DNA of 64,000 nucleotides, from positions 162,537,498 through 162,601,497 of the forward strand of contig JAPWDM010000001.1 of NCBI GenBank assembly GCA_035578155.1, written 5' to 3'. Below, one piece after another: positions 1-11,074 of the stretch. A program made the translations under genes and the position numbers. Source of the stretch: Brachynemurus nebulosus (Eukaryota; Arthropoda; Insecta; Neuroptera; Myrmeleontidae). Below the pieces are notes generated by a model. The model was not told the DNA's origin. It saw nothing but the letters and a program-made list of their open reading frames with translations, and searched no databases. The first letter of the stretch is position 1. Every line of letters begins with the position of its first letter.

Positions 1-527
1 AATTTCTAACACTGACTGACTGACAGACAACGCACAGCCTAAACCGTTGGGTCTGGAAGAATGAAATTTTGTATAGGAGTTCCCTATGTAACGTAGGTGA
101 GCACTAAGAAAGGATTTTTGAAAATTCGTCACCTAAGTAGGTTTAATAAGGGATGTTTAGTGGTATATGTATAAAAATATGTTACTATGGCTATTAAAAT
201 AAATAATATTTAATGAATCTTTAACTTTGACTGACAGACAACGCACAACCTAAACTGTTGGGTTTAGGACAAAATTAAGCAGAGGAATTATGAAAATTAG
301 GCTTTTATTTATAATTGTTTAGTAGTTTAGGCTTCTATTTATAAATAAAAGTCAGTTGTTTCTGGAAATATATTCCCTAAAGGGTTAAAACAGAAGAAAC
401 AGTTAAAACAGTTAGAAACGTGGATATTGATTTAGGCTTTTAACATTAAAAGTGATCAGAAAGTGAGTACTTAATAAAAAGATGTTGCCGATGCGAAATC
501 CCATCGGGCATACGGCTAGTATATTCA
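1..527 (-). repeat. Dispersed insect repeat, ACTAGCCGT...CAGACA type
   Basis: On the minus strand the unit opens near 527 with ACTAGCCGTATGCCCGATGG and runs to the window start. Its tail holds the word TGACTGACAGACAACGCAC-like twice (about 16-40 and 229-250), so the tail is duplicated with a period near 215 bp. The same family, with an ACTAGCCGTACCCG opening and a CAGACAGACAGACA tail, recurs at 48961-49545 on the plus strand. The internal unit (phrase TTAGTGCTCAC on the minus strand) also matches the array at 39440-40140. It shows no coding capacity, and I do not assign a superfamily. Confidence 0.6.
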
Positions 528-1189
528 GAAAACAGTTATCTGTTACACTCCAATCAAAGTGTCAAACTGACCCTTTTCTAGAAAAATGTATTTCCTCTTC
601 AACATTGAACATCCAAACGCCTTTCTTTTTAAATTAACGACTAAGTCTAGATAATAAGAACAATATTTATAAACTCAAGCAATATTTGGTAAAAATTCGT
701 GTCAGTTCGCGGACCTGATTACTGAATACTAATATAGTTAGCTTATTAATTTAATTCCCTCTACGATTTGGTCAAAATTGTATAGAACCTTTTCTTTTTT
801 ATGCTCTCTCTTTCATTTATCTAGAGACTAACTAAGGGAGGATGTTCTTAATGGTTAAAATGTTATGATCAAAGTTTGGATTATAAGATTAAATACTCGT
901 ATAATTCTGAAACAAATGTCGCTAAAAAATATTTTGCACATGTGGGAGCATTGACTTTCGTTATTTTCTATCAGATATATTAACACTATACAGTCCGTAC
1001 GTCTACGCAGTAAAATTTTCTAGGGACCGACAATATTTTCAACACGTTGACGCAACGCTGTACCACGTCAATCAGAAAATTATAGTTAAGCTCCTTTTAC
1101 CAAAAAATTATAGTCAAGTTCCTATTGAAGTTAAATAATATTGAGTTTAAATTTAAAGCAAAAACTTAGTTGAAAATTTGTAATATGTC

Positions 1190-1385
1190 CAGGGTCGGCG
1201 AGAAAAATGACGGGCTCGCGATACACAGCAAGAAAATTTTCAAAAAGTTTTCTTCCAAAATACGGTTAGTGAACAAAAAAAACACTTTTTCACTTCGTTC
1301 GGGACCCTAATAGAGGCTTCGGACTCCTATTTAGATCCAAACCTCTGGACACTTCCCTCACCTGACCCCCTTCTCGCCGGCCCTG
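1190..1385. mobile_element. hAT-type MITE, 196 bp, perfect 8-bp TSD
   Basis: The ends are inverted (CAGGGTCGGCGAGAA at the left, TTCTCGCCGGCCCTG at the right). The 8-bp direct duplication AATATGTC flanks both sides (1182-1189 and 1386-1393). An 8-bp TSD with CAGGG-type ends is diagnostic of the hAT superfamily. The element is too short to code. Confidence 0.88.
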
Positions 1386-1393
1386 AATATGTC

Positions 1394-2330
1394 CATTAAT
1401 ATACAACATAAATCTGCTTACTTTAAACTAGGGGTTGGCTACTGTAGCTGTTTTAAAATTAGCAATAATATACAATTAAATTATAACTAAAAAGTATTAT
1501 AATGATTCAATAAAATATTTTATGTCCGACTGAATCATAAAAGCCTATTTTATTGCATTGCTAAGAGATATGAAAAGTAGTACTTTTTGGCACTAGTTGC
1601 ATAATGAAAAGCAAAAAGCACAAGTGCCATAAAGAATAGTCTACTTGATAAATTTTATTTTCAATTTTACAATAAACAAAAAACACACTAACTTTAAGTA
1701 CTATTTTGTATACCATATTTACAAATATTTATATAATCAATATTAATTACACAATCTGAACCACTATTAATATTTATTCCAGGCAATTTCCTCCTCTCGT
1801 CTTTAAATATTAGTAACTTTTATTGAGAAATCTTCTAAAAATGTCGCAGTATTATATTAACATATGACAGATAATCACAACCAAAGCATGCTTTAACATA
1901 TGTTTAGCAGTCGTACATAAAGCTTTGTATACAACTTGTACATAATTTGACTTTATGAACTCGCCTTTTTTTATTGGCCTCGCTCGCAAGCTCGCTCAGC
2001 CATAAACACGGCTCGCTCATAAAGATCTTCATTATGTACTTGTTGCATAAATAGCTATTTTTAGGCAAACATTTTCAAACATTATTTTTATTAAAAATGA
2101 ATGACTGTGAATCTTTATACCTTTAAGTAAAGTAAAAATTAATGTATTTTAATAAAAAATAAATAAAATAAAATAAAAATACTTTAAGTAATTTTCAGAA
2201 ATGTACGTATATTTCTTAATTCAAGTTACAAACTTGGGGTGCCGTAAGTATTATTTTAGTAAATATAACTAAAGTGATTGCCGATCACTGTCTTAAGTCT
2301 TTCAAAAATAGATAAATAATTTTTTTTTAT
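1394..2330. other. No gene recognised; GC-rich hairpin
   Basis: This is AT-rich sequence with no supported exon. A hairpin-prone GC island at about 1955-2030 contains CTCGCTCGCAAGCTCGCT and is flanked by ACTTTATG/CATAAAG words in inverted order. It resembles the short inverted repeats at 19045-19100 and 47490-47570. Further exons of the secreted-protein gene that begins at 2431 on the minus strand may lie here, but I could not identify one. Confidence 0.4.
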
Positions 2331-2334
2331 TTAC

Positions 2335-2431
2335 CTGGCTGGGGTGGTTGACTAGCACTCGTTAGTGAAGTAACTAAAATAGCTAATAATAATATTATAT
2401 GTAGGAATTTAACCGTTGATTGGCCCATCAT
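2335..2431 (-). CDS. First coding exon of a small secreted protein (signal peptide)
   Basis: Minus strand. Two adjacent ATG codons (2431 and 2428) open a 32-codon reading frame ending at a CAG|GTAAAT donor (exon end 2335, phase 1). The peptide has a classic signal-peptide layout: a short polar n-region with one lysine (MMGQSTVK), a hydrophobic core (FLHIILLLAILVTSL), and small residues (TSAS) before QPPQP, where cleavage is expected. A non-coding leader exon ends at 2530 with CAG|GTAAGA. The 75-nt intron ends with TTTTCACAG at 2455, so the coding exon is 2454-2335. The mature protein lies in downstream exons I could not place between 2330 and the window edge. The family is unknown; short secreted peptides (antimicrobial, cuticular, odorant-binding) often have this gene start, but nothing here decides between them. 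A TIR transposon ends about 150 bp upstream of the TATA box. Confidence 0.6.
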
Positions 2432-2529
2432 TCCCCTTGGATAAAAACTGAATTCTGTGAAAATGATATATGAATAAAATTAGTTTTAAAATTCGTTTAC
2501 GCACATTTAAAAAAAAAATTAAATCTTAC

Positions 2530-2617
2530 CTGTAAAGGATCTTGAAACAATCAAAATATTTTCAACAAAATTTTTACTTCGCAAATTAAACAAACAATGA
2601 ATTTTAAAATTTATATA
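2530..2617 (-). promoter_or_regulatory. TATA promoter and 5' UTR exon of the secreted-protein gene
   Basis: On the minus strand CCTATATAAATTTT (TATA core about 2617-2611) is followed 20-30 nt later by an initiator-like TTCATTG / TTAATTTGC stretch (2601-2582). A short leader exon then ends at 2530 in a consensus donor CAG|GTAAGA. A second TATA-like TTATAAAT lies just upstream (about 2628-2621). Spacing, order and splice sites agree with one Pol II core promoter. The exact start site is inferred. Confidence 0.5.
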
Positions 2618-2768
2618 GGCAATTTATAAGAGCGTGACAATAGCTGAAAAATATTTTTTTCTGTTAAACACCTACAACCCATTGTTCAATATAATAAATT
2701 TTTTATTATTTCAAAATAGAAATTGTTAATTATAATTCATGATTATTTTCCAAGGGTTGCGTAAATAA

Positions 2769-3781
2769 CACAGGCCAACGACTAAAAAACTTTTTTAATA
2801 CTTTAACCATATTTTTATGGATTTTAGTGTGCTGAATCTGAAAATAACAATAAAATTGCTGTATCACCCACCATTTCCCTACATTTTACATCATAAACCT
2901 TTATATTCAAAAAATAGTTCAGAAAATTAATGCAATCAATATAATACTAAATATGCGAAAGCCAGCGATCCAATATCTTATAATGAATATAATATCTTAT
3001 AATTCCAATATCTTTGCTCAAAGTTCCAGCATTTATCAGAAGCAAAGTTACAAGAGGGCGTCTTCATTGGCCCTGATATAAGAAAAATGATGTTTGACTC
3101 TGAGTTTGAATTACATATAACAGTGAAAGAGAAAGAGGCTTGGATTGCTTTCAAGGAAGTTGTTAACAAGTTTTTGGGTAACAAAAAAGACCCAGACTAT
3201 AATATAACCATTGTATCTAATATATTTAATCGCTTCAAGAATTTGGGATGTTTAACGAGCTTAAAGGTTCATTTTTTAAACAGCCAGTTAGACTACTTTC
3301 TGGACAATTTAGGAGCTGTCAGTGAGGAACAAGGAGAACGTTTCCACCAGGATATCAAGATAATGGAAAAACGCTATCAGGGACGTTGGAACACCAGGAT
3401 GATGGGAGATTACTGTTGGTCCTTTCACAGAAAAAGTCAGTAAGCGGCACACAGAAAAAAAGCCACATCCGAAGCTTCAAAGAAAAGAGAGAAAGAAAAT
3501 ATAAGCCCATGGACTCTTAAAACCTTCATAAAACTTAGTATTAGGAATAAAAATATATTTTATGTGTTAAAATAAAGCTCTGTTTGTCTTGTACAAGTTA
3601 TTTTTTTCACTCTTATAGAATATTAGCATATTTCATTAAATCTGACATAGCCAAAATGTGACAAAACTGTGGGTGCTACAAAATAATGAAATTCAAATTT
3701 GGATTTAGCACCCAAAAAAATATAAAGATCACCTATTAACATTAAAAAAGTTTTTTATGACCTTAATTTTGCAGGCCTGTG
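2769..3781. mobile_element. TIR DNA transposon with CACAGGCC ends carrying an orphan ORF
   Basis: The ends are inverted: CACAGGCC at 2769 and GGCCTGTG ending at 3781. Similarity continues inward for over 100 bp in patches (AAAAAACTTTTTTAAT at both ends, then GCTGTATCACCCACC against its counterpart near 3670-3690). The flanks show TAA on both sides (2766-2768, 3782-3784), a possible 3-bp TSD. The element encloses the reading frame at 3018-3520. CAC-initial termini occur in the CMC (CACTA/Mirage/Chapaev) and Transib groups; assigning this element to one of them would be inference. Confidence 0.6.
3018..3520 (+). pseudogene. Transposon-borne orphan ORF (HQDI...ERYQGRW...DYCW family), partial
   Basis: The open frame continues upstream of its first ATG (3087) back to about 3018, reading SEAKLQEGVFIGPDIRK, and stays open to 3441. 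Recognisable family features, in order, are FIGPDIRK, KEAWIAFKEVVNKFLGN, a VHFLNSQLDYFLDNLGA block, SEEQGERFHQDI, then ERYQGRW and MGDYCW. I recognise this arrangement from a large group of uncharacterised arthropod proteins present in many copies per genome. Their function is not established. A basic tail (SKRHTEKKPHPKLQRKERKK) continues in another frame from about 3430 to 3515, implying one small frameshift. The N-terminal part is missing, so this is a fragment. It sits inside a TIR element (2769-3781), which suggests it is the C-terminal part of a transposase; the conserved SEEQGERFHQD acidic block could then hold a catalytic residue. That last step is inference. Confidence 0.6.
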
Positions 3782-4289
3782 TAATTTAACAGTGGCATAA
3801 CTCAAAATAGAGCCGTTCGATGATGAACAAACAGTGACTCTAAAAAAAACTAGTCTGAGGGGCCGAAAACTTTTAGTTAAATTGTGTTTTAAATAACAGC
3901 CTATGTTGGCACGTTTAATCATAATAATAAAGACAGCAAGAAACTGCACCCGAGAGTACCCTAGTTTATTAGACAACAGCCCTACCCATATTACGCAATA
4001 CTGAGCTTCAATGCAAATATATTTAGGGATATGTAAAAGGCGATGATAACGTAAAATTTTTGGTTGCCTGTAACTCTTAAACGTACCAAACAAAGTTACT
4101 TGAAATAACTTCAAACACCAGTCAGTGTTCCTCAAACGCCGATCCGCGAACAGGAGCCAGACTAGTATTTCATCGGTCCGCAAAAAGATGCGTAAAATTT
4201 TTATATTCCATCTAAATAATACCTAATAATACAGTTATCTAATAATATCAATTGCTTATTTATTTCTACAGACAGTTTTATTATATGTA

Positions 4290-5570
4290 GGGGAGACAGG
4301 GGCATGTACTAACAGATTTTACTTTTTTATATATTAAACGGAAATGAAACTAGTTAGCGATTTTTTTTTGTAAACGTTATGAAGCATCAACTATCTGTCT
4401 AAAATTTTTGATAAAAAAAACTTTCATATCCCTTGTACTTTCTATGGAAAAACCCATTTTCTTAAACAATGTGTTTGTTAATACTTACCCCACTCTTGGG
4501 GCAAGTTTTAACAACGTTGGGGTAAGTATTAACATTAGAGTTTTAATATGATTATGATATTTTGTAGATATGTACTTACAGGAAATAAAACAAAGTATCA
4601 TATTTAACGTGTTTATTATTAGAAAGGAATTAATTTAACATAGAAAATTCTTATTTTAGATTTATCTTTACTTAGTTAGTTAAAGTTAATCATTATTTTA
4701 ATTTTTTTCTGAGGCAATAGTTAGTCAATTTTATTAAGTAGCAAATTACGTCACTTTGACCTTGATAACGAAACAAAAATTGGTAAATTTTCAGTCTTCG
4801 ATAGACAACCACAATCGTTTAATATCTTCTATATTAAAAAATATTTACTTATTAAAAATTAGTCTTCGTCTTATTTAACATTATTATAATTCTTGAAATA
4901 TATGATAACTCAGATCAAGCAAAACTCTTCCTCTGCTTCATTGCAGAAAAGATATAAAAATTAAAACCATTTAAATTTAACACTCACATATGTACACGCA
5001 CATACATGCAAACATATTTGACAATGTAACGAAAAAAATTTTGGTAACCTCGAAGCATGAAAATGACAACATTTAGATTTTGAAATCGGGATGAATACAA
5101 TAACCTCCTTATAGGGAAGCTAAAACATAGTCATAGCATAAAATTTAAACGAGGTAAATGTTAACATGTTAATACTTACCCCATGCATTTTGTTAATACT
5201 TGCCCCGAAGGTAAATTTTTTACAAATTTAAATTTTTAAAAAGAATACGTTGATAATGCGGTAAAATTTAAACAAAATACAATACCAGATGGAATATTCT
5301 ACCTTTTGAAATAAATTTAGTCTCTTTTAGGTATACAATCATTCTTCAAATCAAAAAAACGTCGACTTAAAAATTTTCTTTTACCTAATAAAATCTACGC
5401 CTTACTCACAACTTTGTTTTGCGACAACCGGCCGAAGACTGATTGGTCACAACGTGTCCGTGGTCATCTACTGACGACAGCAACCGGTCGTACTTAATTT
5501 TTTCGTCCGTAGTTTGGCGGAAAATGGGCTGTTAATTCTTACCCCCGTTAATACTAGCCCCTGTCTCCCC
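4290..5570. mobile_element. Element E1: TA-flanked TIR element with reiterated word GGGGYAAGTATTAACA
   Basis: The termini GGGGAGACAGGGGC (4290) and GCCCCTGTCTCCCC (ending 5570) are inverted and flanked by TA on both sides (4288-4289, 5571-5572). The word next to the terminus recurs internally in both orientations: about 4300 (diverged), TTAATACTTACCCC at 4478-4491, diverged and exact forward copies at 4498-4515 and 4519-4534, reverse copies at 5169-5182 and 5193-5206, and two diverged copies at 5532-5562. There is no coding capacity. TA duplication suggests a Tc1/mariner/pogo-type mechanism; the repeated words are probably transposase binding sites. Confidence 0.8.
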
Positions 5571-5599
5571 TATAGTTTCTTTTTAAATTTTGATTGTTG

Positions 5600-6040
5600 T
5601 AACTCAACAATGAAACCCAATTTCAAAATTATGGTCCCTTAGGCCTTTTCCGAGGTCATCCTCTGTTGATAGACCTGTTACTTATTGAAATTCATTAAAT
5701 GATTTTGACTGTGTACTTTCCACAAATTTTTCCGATTATTCATTCTATTTTTGTTTATAATATGCCCGAGAGAAACTTAAAAATTATTGCATCAGTTTTA
5801 AAAATTTTTTCACTGTTAAACAGCCAAACCACTTTAAATTCTTCAGAGCTCAGAGGAACCTAGAAGCTGAGGACCATTCGAAATAAGCTACCCGATTTTA
5901 GAAATTTTTTACTGCAACTCTTTCAGATTAACATAGATTATGTTACATGAAGTTCTCCAGGACTATGAGAATCCAAAGAGCCCCGAAGATAAACTGCTTA
6001 ATCGATTTTAAATGTTTTTTTGGATTATTAGGGTGCGTCT
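5600..6040 (+). repeat. Degenerate 120-bp satellite fragment
   Basis: About three diverged units carry the phrases CGATTTTAGAAATTTTTT, CACTGTTAAACAGCCAAAC and GATTATGTTACATGAAGT. The same unit is well preserved at 27610-29500. No gene is present in the surrounding 5571-6830. That stretch also holds an A-run (about 6329-6346) and a 20-bp direct duplication, TATATATACCTATCTGTGAA, at 6461 and 6483. Confidence 0.6.
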
Positions 6041-6832
6041 TTTATCTTCCTCTTAAATTCTTTCTTGTCTTAAAGTTGCTCTTATCTTCTTCTTATCTTA
6101 TTTTGTTGTCTTTTAACTTGCTATTTAGTCTTAAATTTAAGCTAAGAAAAAGATAATTTGAGAGTAGGATGAAGTTCCTCATAAGTCGCTAAAGAATCGG
6201 ATATTTTATTCAATTAGAGTGAGAAATTCATTATTTTTACATAGTGCTAAAACCATAGAATTGTACATGAATAAATTGTATAAACGCAAGAGGGCTGTGT
6301 TCTCATTGTACTCAAAATAGAGCCAAAAAAAAAAAAAAAAAAATCATAAATTAACACTGTCACCATTGTATGTGAAGAGTACGTAAAGAAAAGATTGCAT
6401 AAAACTTACTTTGTTTTTCCAAAGAAAAGCTAATCTTGTTTTTGGCAAACAAGTAAGTACTATATATACCTATCTGTGAATTATATATACCTATCTGTGA
6501 ACTCAATTGTTATACAAAATGTTTGGTTATGAATACGATTAAAATACCTAAATTCGTAACCGTATATTGTATCTATATTCAAAATTGAACTCAAAATGAT
6601 AGACTTCTTATTAACTTAATAGTAACATTAAGAGGAACATAAAAGACATACTTTTTGCTAATAGTAACATTTAAGTTAAGAATACTCTTTGTTAAGAGAA
6701 AGTTTGTAAAGAAGATGAAAGATGCACCCTTAGAAAAGTAAACTATTGCAGACTGGCTCAGGCTATGTTATATGAGAGGCTTCCCACGAGTGCTTTGAGA
6801 ACGCGCGCCTCTTTTCAAATTGAGTGATATTT

Positions 6833-7077
6833 GAGGGGCTCAGAACTATAATGGCGTAAGTCAATTTTTCAAGATTGGAGATATTGTGAAATTATTGTTA
6901 TTTAACCCGATCTTTATTCAGTGCCAAAACGACAAAGTCATTACTTATACAATAAAGCCGGTAAAAACCATTACTTTACTTTAGCTCCGTATACTTACTA
7001 TGCTTTACTCATACTTTAACGTGAAATAACTTAAAACAACATACTTTGACTTACACCACTATAGTTTTGAGCCCCTC
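6833..7077. mobile_element. MITE, 245 bp, ATTT-flanked
   Basis: The inverted termini GAGGGGCTCAGAACTATA and TATAGTTTTGAGCCCCTC extend inward to GTAAGTCAA/TTGACTTAC, about 32 bp with few mismatches. ATTT flanks both ends (6829-6832 and 7078-7081), a candidate 4-bp TSD. It is non-coding, and I did not assign a superfamily. Confidence 0.7.
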
Positions 7078-7081
7078 ATTT

Positions 7082-8500
7082 TCCGCTGCATGTAACTATT
7101 TCAATTCAAATCGATATTGTCGGTATTTCTAACATTATTTAACGTTTAACATTGGCGTTAAAAAATGCTCGTTTGGCCGTATACTTATTATGGAGCTTGA
7201 TTGGAGCAAAGACGCTAGTGATTTTGTCTTACTTTTTGAATGGCCATAGCTTAATTTTAGAATTAATTTACATGAATAAGCAGCATTAGTAAAAAGTTTA
7301 GAGTATTTTCATCATAAAAGTAAGTTTGAGTTTAATTTAGTGATTAGTGATTTTCAAGGCTGTCGTTTGTTCATGTTGTTTTTTAGACCATAAAATTATA
7401 ATAATAATAATTAGCGTTTTATACGTTATAATATTTCACTCTAAGTAAATTAGTATACGCAGAAAAATTAATTGACTCTGGTGTAGTAATTACTTTGATT
7501 AATTTTTATTTTTATTTATTTATAATAAATAGTTCTTTGGCATTTGGACCTCATATCAACTGAAGTAACCCCTTCGCAATAGTCGGAAAACAGTGACGTA
7601 ACTACAATGGAGCAAGTGAAGCAATTGTTCGAGGGGGTATGACAAAAAAGTGCGAAACAGGGAAATACACAGTAGCAGTGGCGACGCGTGAAATTATTAC
7701 TTGGGGAGACAGTCTTTTACCATATTTTTAAATAGACTTATTTTGTATCTATTTTTATTTCAAAATCTGTCTTTCTCGGCCTTATTAAAATTTTTTTCTA
7801 TAACAGACCTTCTGACTCAGCTCTTTGATTGTAAAATAAAAATGTTTAAATTTTTGACCAGCCATTTGTGCGTACTGCGCTAAAAGATATTAAAATTGTT
7901 GTTTTGGTTTGTGCTTAGTCTGAATTAAGGGTCTTGAAAAAATTTAGAATTTTAAAATAACTAGTTCTGAAATCAGTCCTTTAAATATACTGTTGTTTTT
8001 AAATTAGATTCATATTTTATTATTTCTAAAGAAAAAAAGGAAAACAATTAAAAGTTTTAATGTAACAAACTTAAACAGATAGTAGAGAAAAGCAAATTGA
8101 AAATAAATACAAATTATATTCAAAGGTTCCAATATTTAAATAATAAACAACAAAATCTAAAATTAATTTAGAAATATTTAAAAAGCTGAACTGAACTAAC
8201 TAGCGATTAATTAACAACAACAATGTTTGAATTTTATGTAGTTGACAATAAAATAGACTGTTGGTATGTGTACGTATGTATATACCAGTAACCAAAGGCA
8301 TACGTCGTCGCCTACAATACGCATTAGTACCGAAGACAACCATCATTGTGTCTACCTTGGCGCTGCATAGATATTGCATTATTGTTTCAGTTTTTTTTAT
8401 TATTATTTAAAAGGTATTGAATATATTTTGATAATTTTTGTACTGTTAAGACGAATACTAGATTTTCCATATAGATACGAAACAATTATTGCAAAATCTT
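7082..8500. other. No gene recognised
   Basis: AT-rich intergenic sequence. Short open frames here (for example 7701-7883 and 8374-8610) show no recognisable domain, and the latter runs into a repeat module. I see no RNA gene or clear element boundary. Confidence 0.4.
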
Positions 8501-8621
8501 TTAGCGAATTTCCTGAATGGAATTCAGCTATTACAGCCACTGTCTTGACGCAACCTGAACCCGGGACTATGGCAGAAATTTGTTTTGAGGTCCCTAGAAA
8601 CCGAAAATAATATTCACTAAA

Positions 8622-8722
<101 letters not shown>

Positions 8723-9433
8723 CAGGGTGTTAGTGAACAAGTGCGAAAAATTTTAATGGGTGATTTCTGAGGTTTTTTTATGTAAAAAAGTTTATATAAA
8801 CCCAGGTCCGACAACGCTTAGTTTCTAAGATACAGAGTGTCCCGTTTTTTGTTTTTTAAAAATAATTTTCTATATTAAATTAAAACAAATTATGTGGTCA
8901 TACTGTAGAAATGAAGCGTCTTCACCTTTCTGTTGGTAACACCTTTTCATAAAATGACCTCAACAGTTAATGCGAGAACCGAAACCGGTTTTGTAGTAAG
9001 AACAGTAATTGAAAATTGTTTTTTATCTTGAAAACGGACACATGAATGACAAAATACTAAGAGGTCATTTTTGTAAACGATTTATAGAACATTTAAAAAC
9101 ACATTTTCAAATTGGAAAAAATCATTGGCGTCCCTTTTTTTTTCAAAAATATATTATCATATGGCCGTATGAACGCCACTGGTTTGAATGGAAATATTCT
9201 GTCTACTTCAGAATATGCGTATTTATCCTGTCGTAACGTATTCCAAATTTAATGTGAATATCTCAAAACGTTTTTAAAATATTTAAGAAAATATTTAAAA
9301 AAGACGAGAAACTGAACACTCTGTATCTTGGAAACTAAGCGTTTTCGGACATGGTTTGATATGAACTTTTTTACATAAAAAAACCTCAGCAATCACCCAT
9401 AAAAATATTTCGCAATTATTCACTAACACCCGG
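8723..9433. mobile_element. MITE, 711 bp, CAGGGTGTTAGTG ends, TA TSD
   Basis: The left terminus CAGGGTGTTAGTGAACAAGT and the right terminus (reverse complement CCGGGTGTTAGTGAATAATT) are part of terminal inverted repeats about 140 bp long. The shared inner phrases are GGGTGATT-CTGAGG, TTTTTTTATGTAAAAAAGTT and CTTAGTTTC-AAGATACAGAG. It is flanked by TA (8721-8722, 9434-9435) and inserted in a (TA)n tract. A fragment of the same family lies at 55855-55990. Short frames inside show no domain. Confidence 0.82.
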
Positions 9434-9699
9434 TACATGTATATATATGTGTCCGCTCGATAACTCTCGAACGAAGTATCCAATTTTTACGAAACTTGGT
9501 GAGAACATTGGAAGTCCCAAACCCTTAGATGAGTTCGTCAGCCAGATAAGTTGGATGCCAGGAACATGGTTTTTGTTCTTGCAAAAAATTAGTTTTTTGC
9601 CAAAATTTCCACTTATTCAAAAATTTTTGCGAAATTTTTTTACACCATTTAAAAGAGAAGAATAAATTACATAAAAAGATCTTTAAACTATTTTTCTAT

Positions 9700-10386
9700 G
9701 TCAGCTAGTTTTCTGGAAAAACTATGTTAATTAGACTGTGATCGTTTTCTCGTATAAAGTCTAAAGTTACTCACAGTCTAAGTACATATTCGACACAATA
9801 TGTATATAGTGTATATTTATCGTATACCCGTATATATATATGCATACCATCACATAATTATGATACATGTGTAATGTTGATGTAAGACGAAGGACGAAGG
9901 ACGTATGACCACAGAGTACAGAGGTACAGCTCTTTTCTGTAATCACCAGTGGGCATTTCTGGGCACATCAGGCTACTTAGTAGTCAATCTTCCAATAGCA
10001 GTCGATGAGTGTAGGTTCATTACAAGACAATGGATTTGATTGTTGTTCGTATTGTTACATCTCCACACGGAGCCGCGTACATGCGTGTGGTGTCATAGAT
10101 ATGTATGCAATAGCACCACTATAGCAGATATGTATGCAACAGCATCCAATACGACCACTACCACCAAGGATCACTAACACAAACACACAATATCGGACTA
10201 ATACAAAGTAAACTCAGTGCACGTAACATATTTTCTATCTCTTACTGGTTACACTGGTTCCAATAGTATAGAGATAGATATGTTGTCTCTACTGCCCTGT
10301 GCGTATCACGTTACATGTACTTTAAATAATATTGTTAATGCAGTAGTGTAGCTTTTTTAAAGAAATCTTAGACAATAAATTCCATT
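9700..10386. other. No gene recognised
   Basis: Contains TATA-rich low-complexity sequence (9795-9845) and a tandem GACGAAGGAC duplication (about 9889-9902). I see no exon, RNA gene or element end. Confidence 0.4.
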
Positions 10387-10501
10387 TTAGCGAATTTTCG
10401 AATCGAAAAATCAGATATTGCAGCCACTGTCATGATTCGGGACGTGTTATGACAGAAATTTGTTTTGAGGTCCCTAGAAGCCGAAAATAATATTCACTAG
10501 A

Positions 10502-10565
<64 letters not shown>

Positions 10566-10850
10566 GTATATGTGTATGTATACTCTCTAGCAAAACTTTC
10601 TAGGTTTACGAAATTTGGTGAGAACGTTGGAAGTCCAAAAATCTTGGATGAGTTCTTTAGCCCGACATGTCGGATGCCAGGAACATGGTTTTTGTTCTTG
10701 CAAAAAATTAGTTTTTTGCCAAAATTTTCTATAATTTAAAAGTTTTTGCCACATTTTTTTACACCATTGCAAAGACGGAGAAAAAATCACATAAAAAAAG
10801 TTTTTGAACTATTATTCTAGGTTAGCTAGTTTTTGAGAAAATAAGAAAAA
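10387..10850 (+). repeat. Repeat R1, copy 2
   Basis: Left module 10387-10504, (TA)n 10505-10559, right module about 10580-10850. The right module carries the shared phrases GAAATTTGGTGAGAACGTTG and GGATGCCAGGAACATGGTTT. The first bases of the right module are diverged (CTCTCTAGCAAAACTTTC). Confidence 0.75.
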
Positions 10851-10996
10851 AAAGTCAGTAGTAAGAATTGGACAGTTCTGGACCCACCATCCGATTTTTT
10901 TGGGCGACGTCAAGAGGGAGGTACCACTTCAAAAAATGAAATACACTAGATATGATAATTTTCAGGTCATTGAGGCTTCAAAATATTACGAACGCA

Positions 10997-11069
<73 letters not shown>

Positions 11070-11074
<5 letters not shown>

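Noticed and set aside
845..1020. Minus-strand stop-free stretch with four cysteines (QCSHMCKIFFSDIC) considered as exon 2 of the secreted-protein gene
   Set aside because: There is no start, and the only nearby acceptor gives the wrong phase for the 2335 donor and meets a stop. Stop-free runs of this length occur by chance in this sequence.
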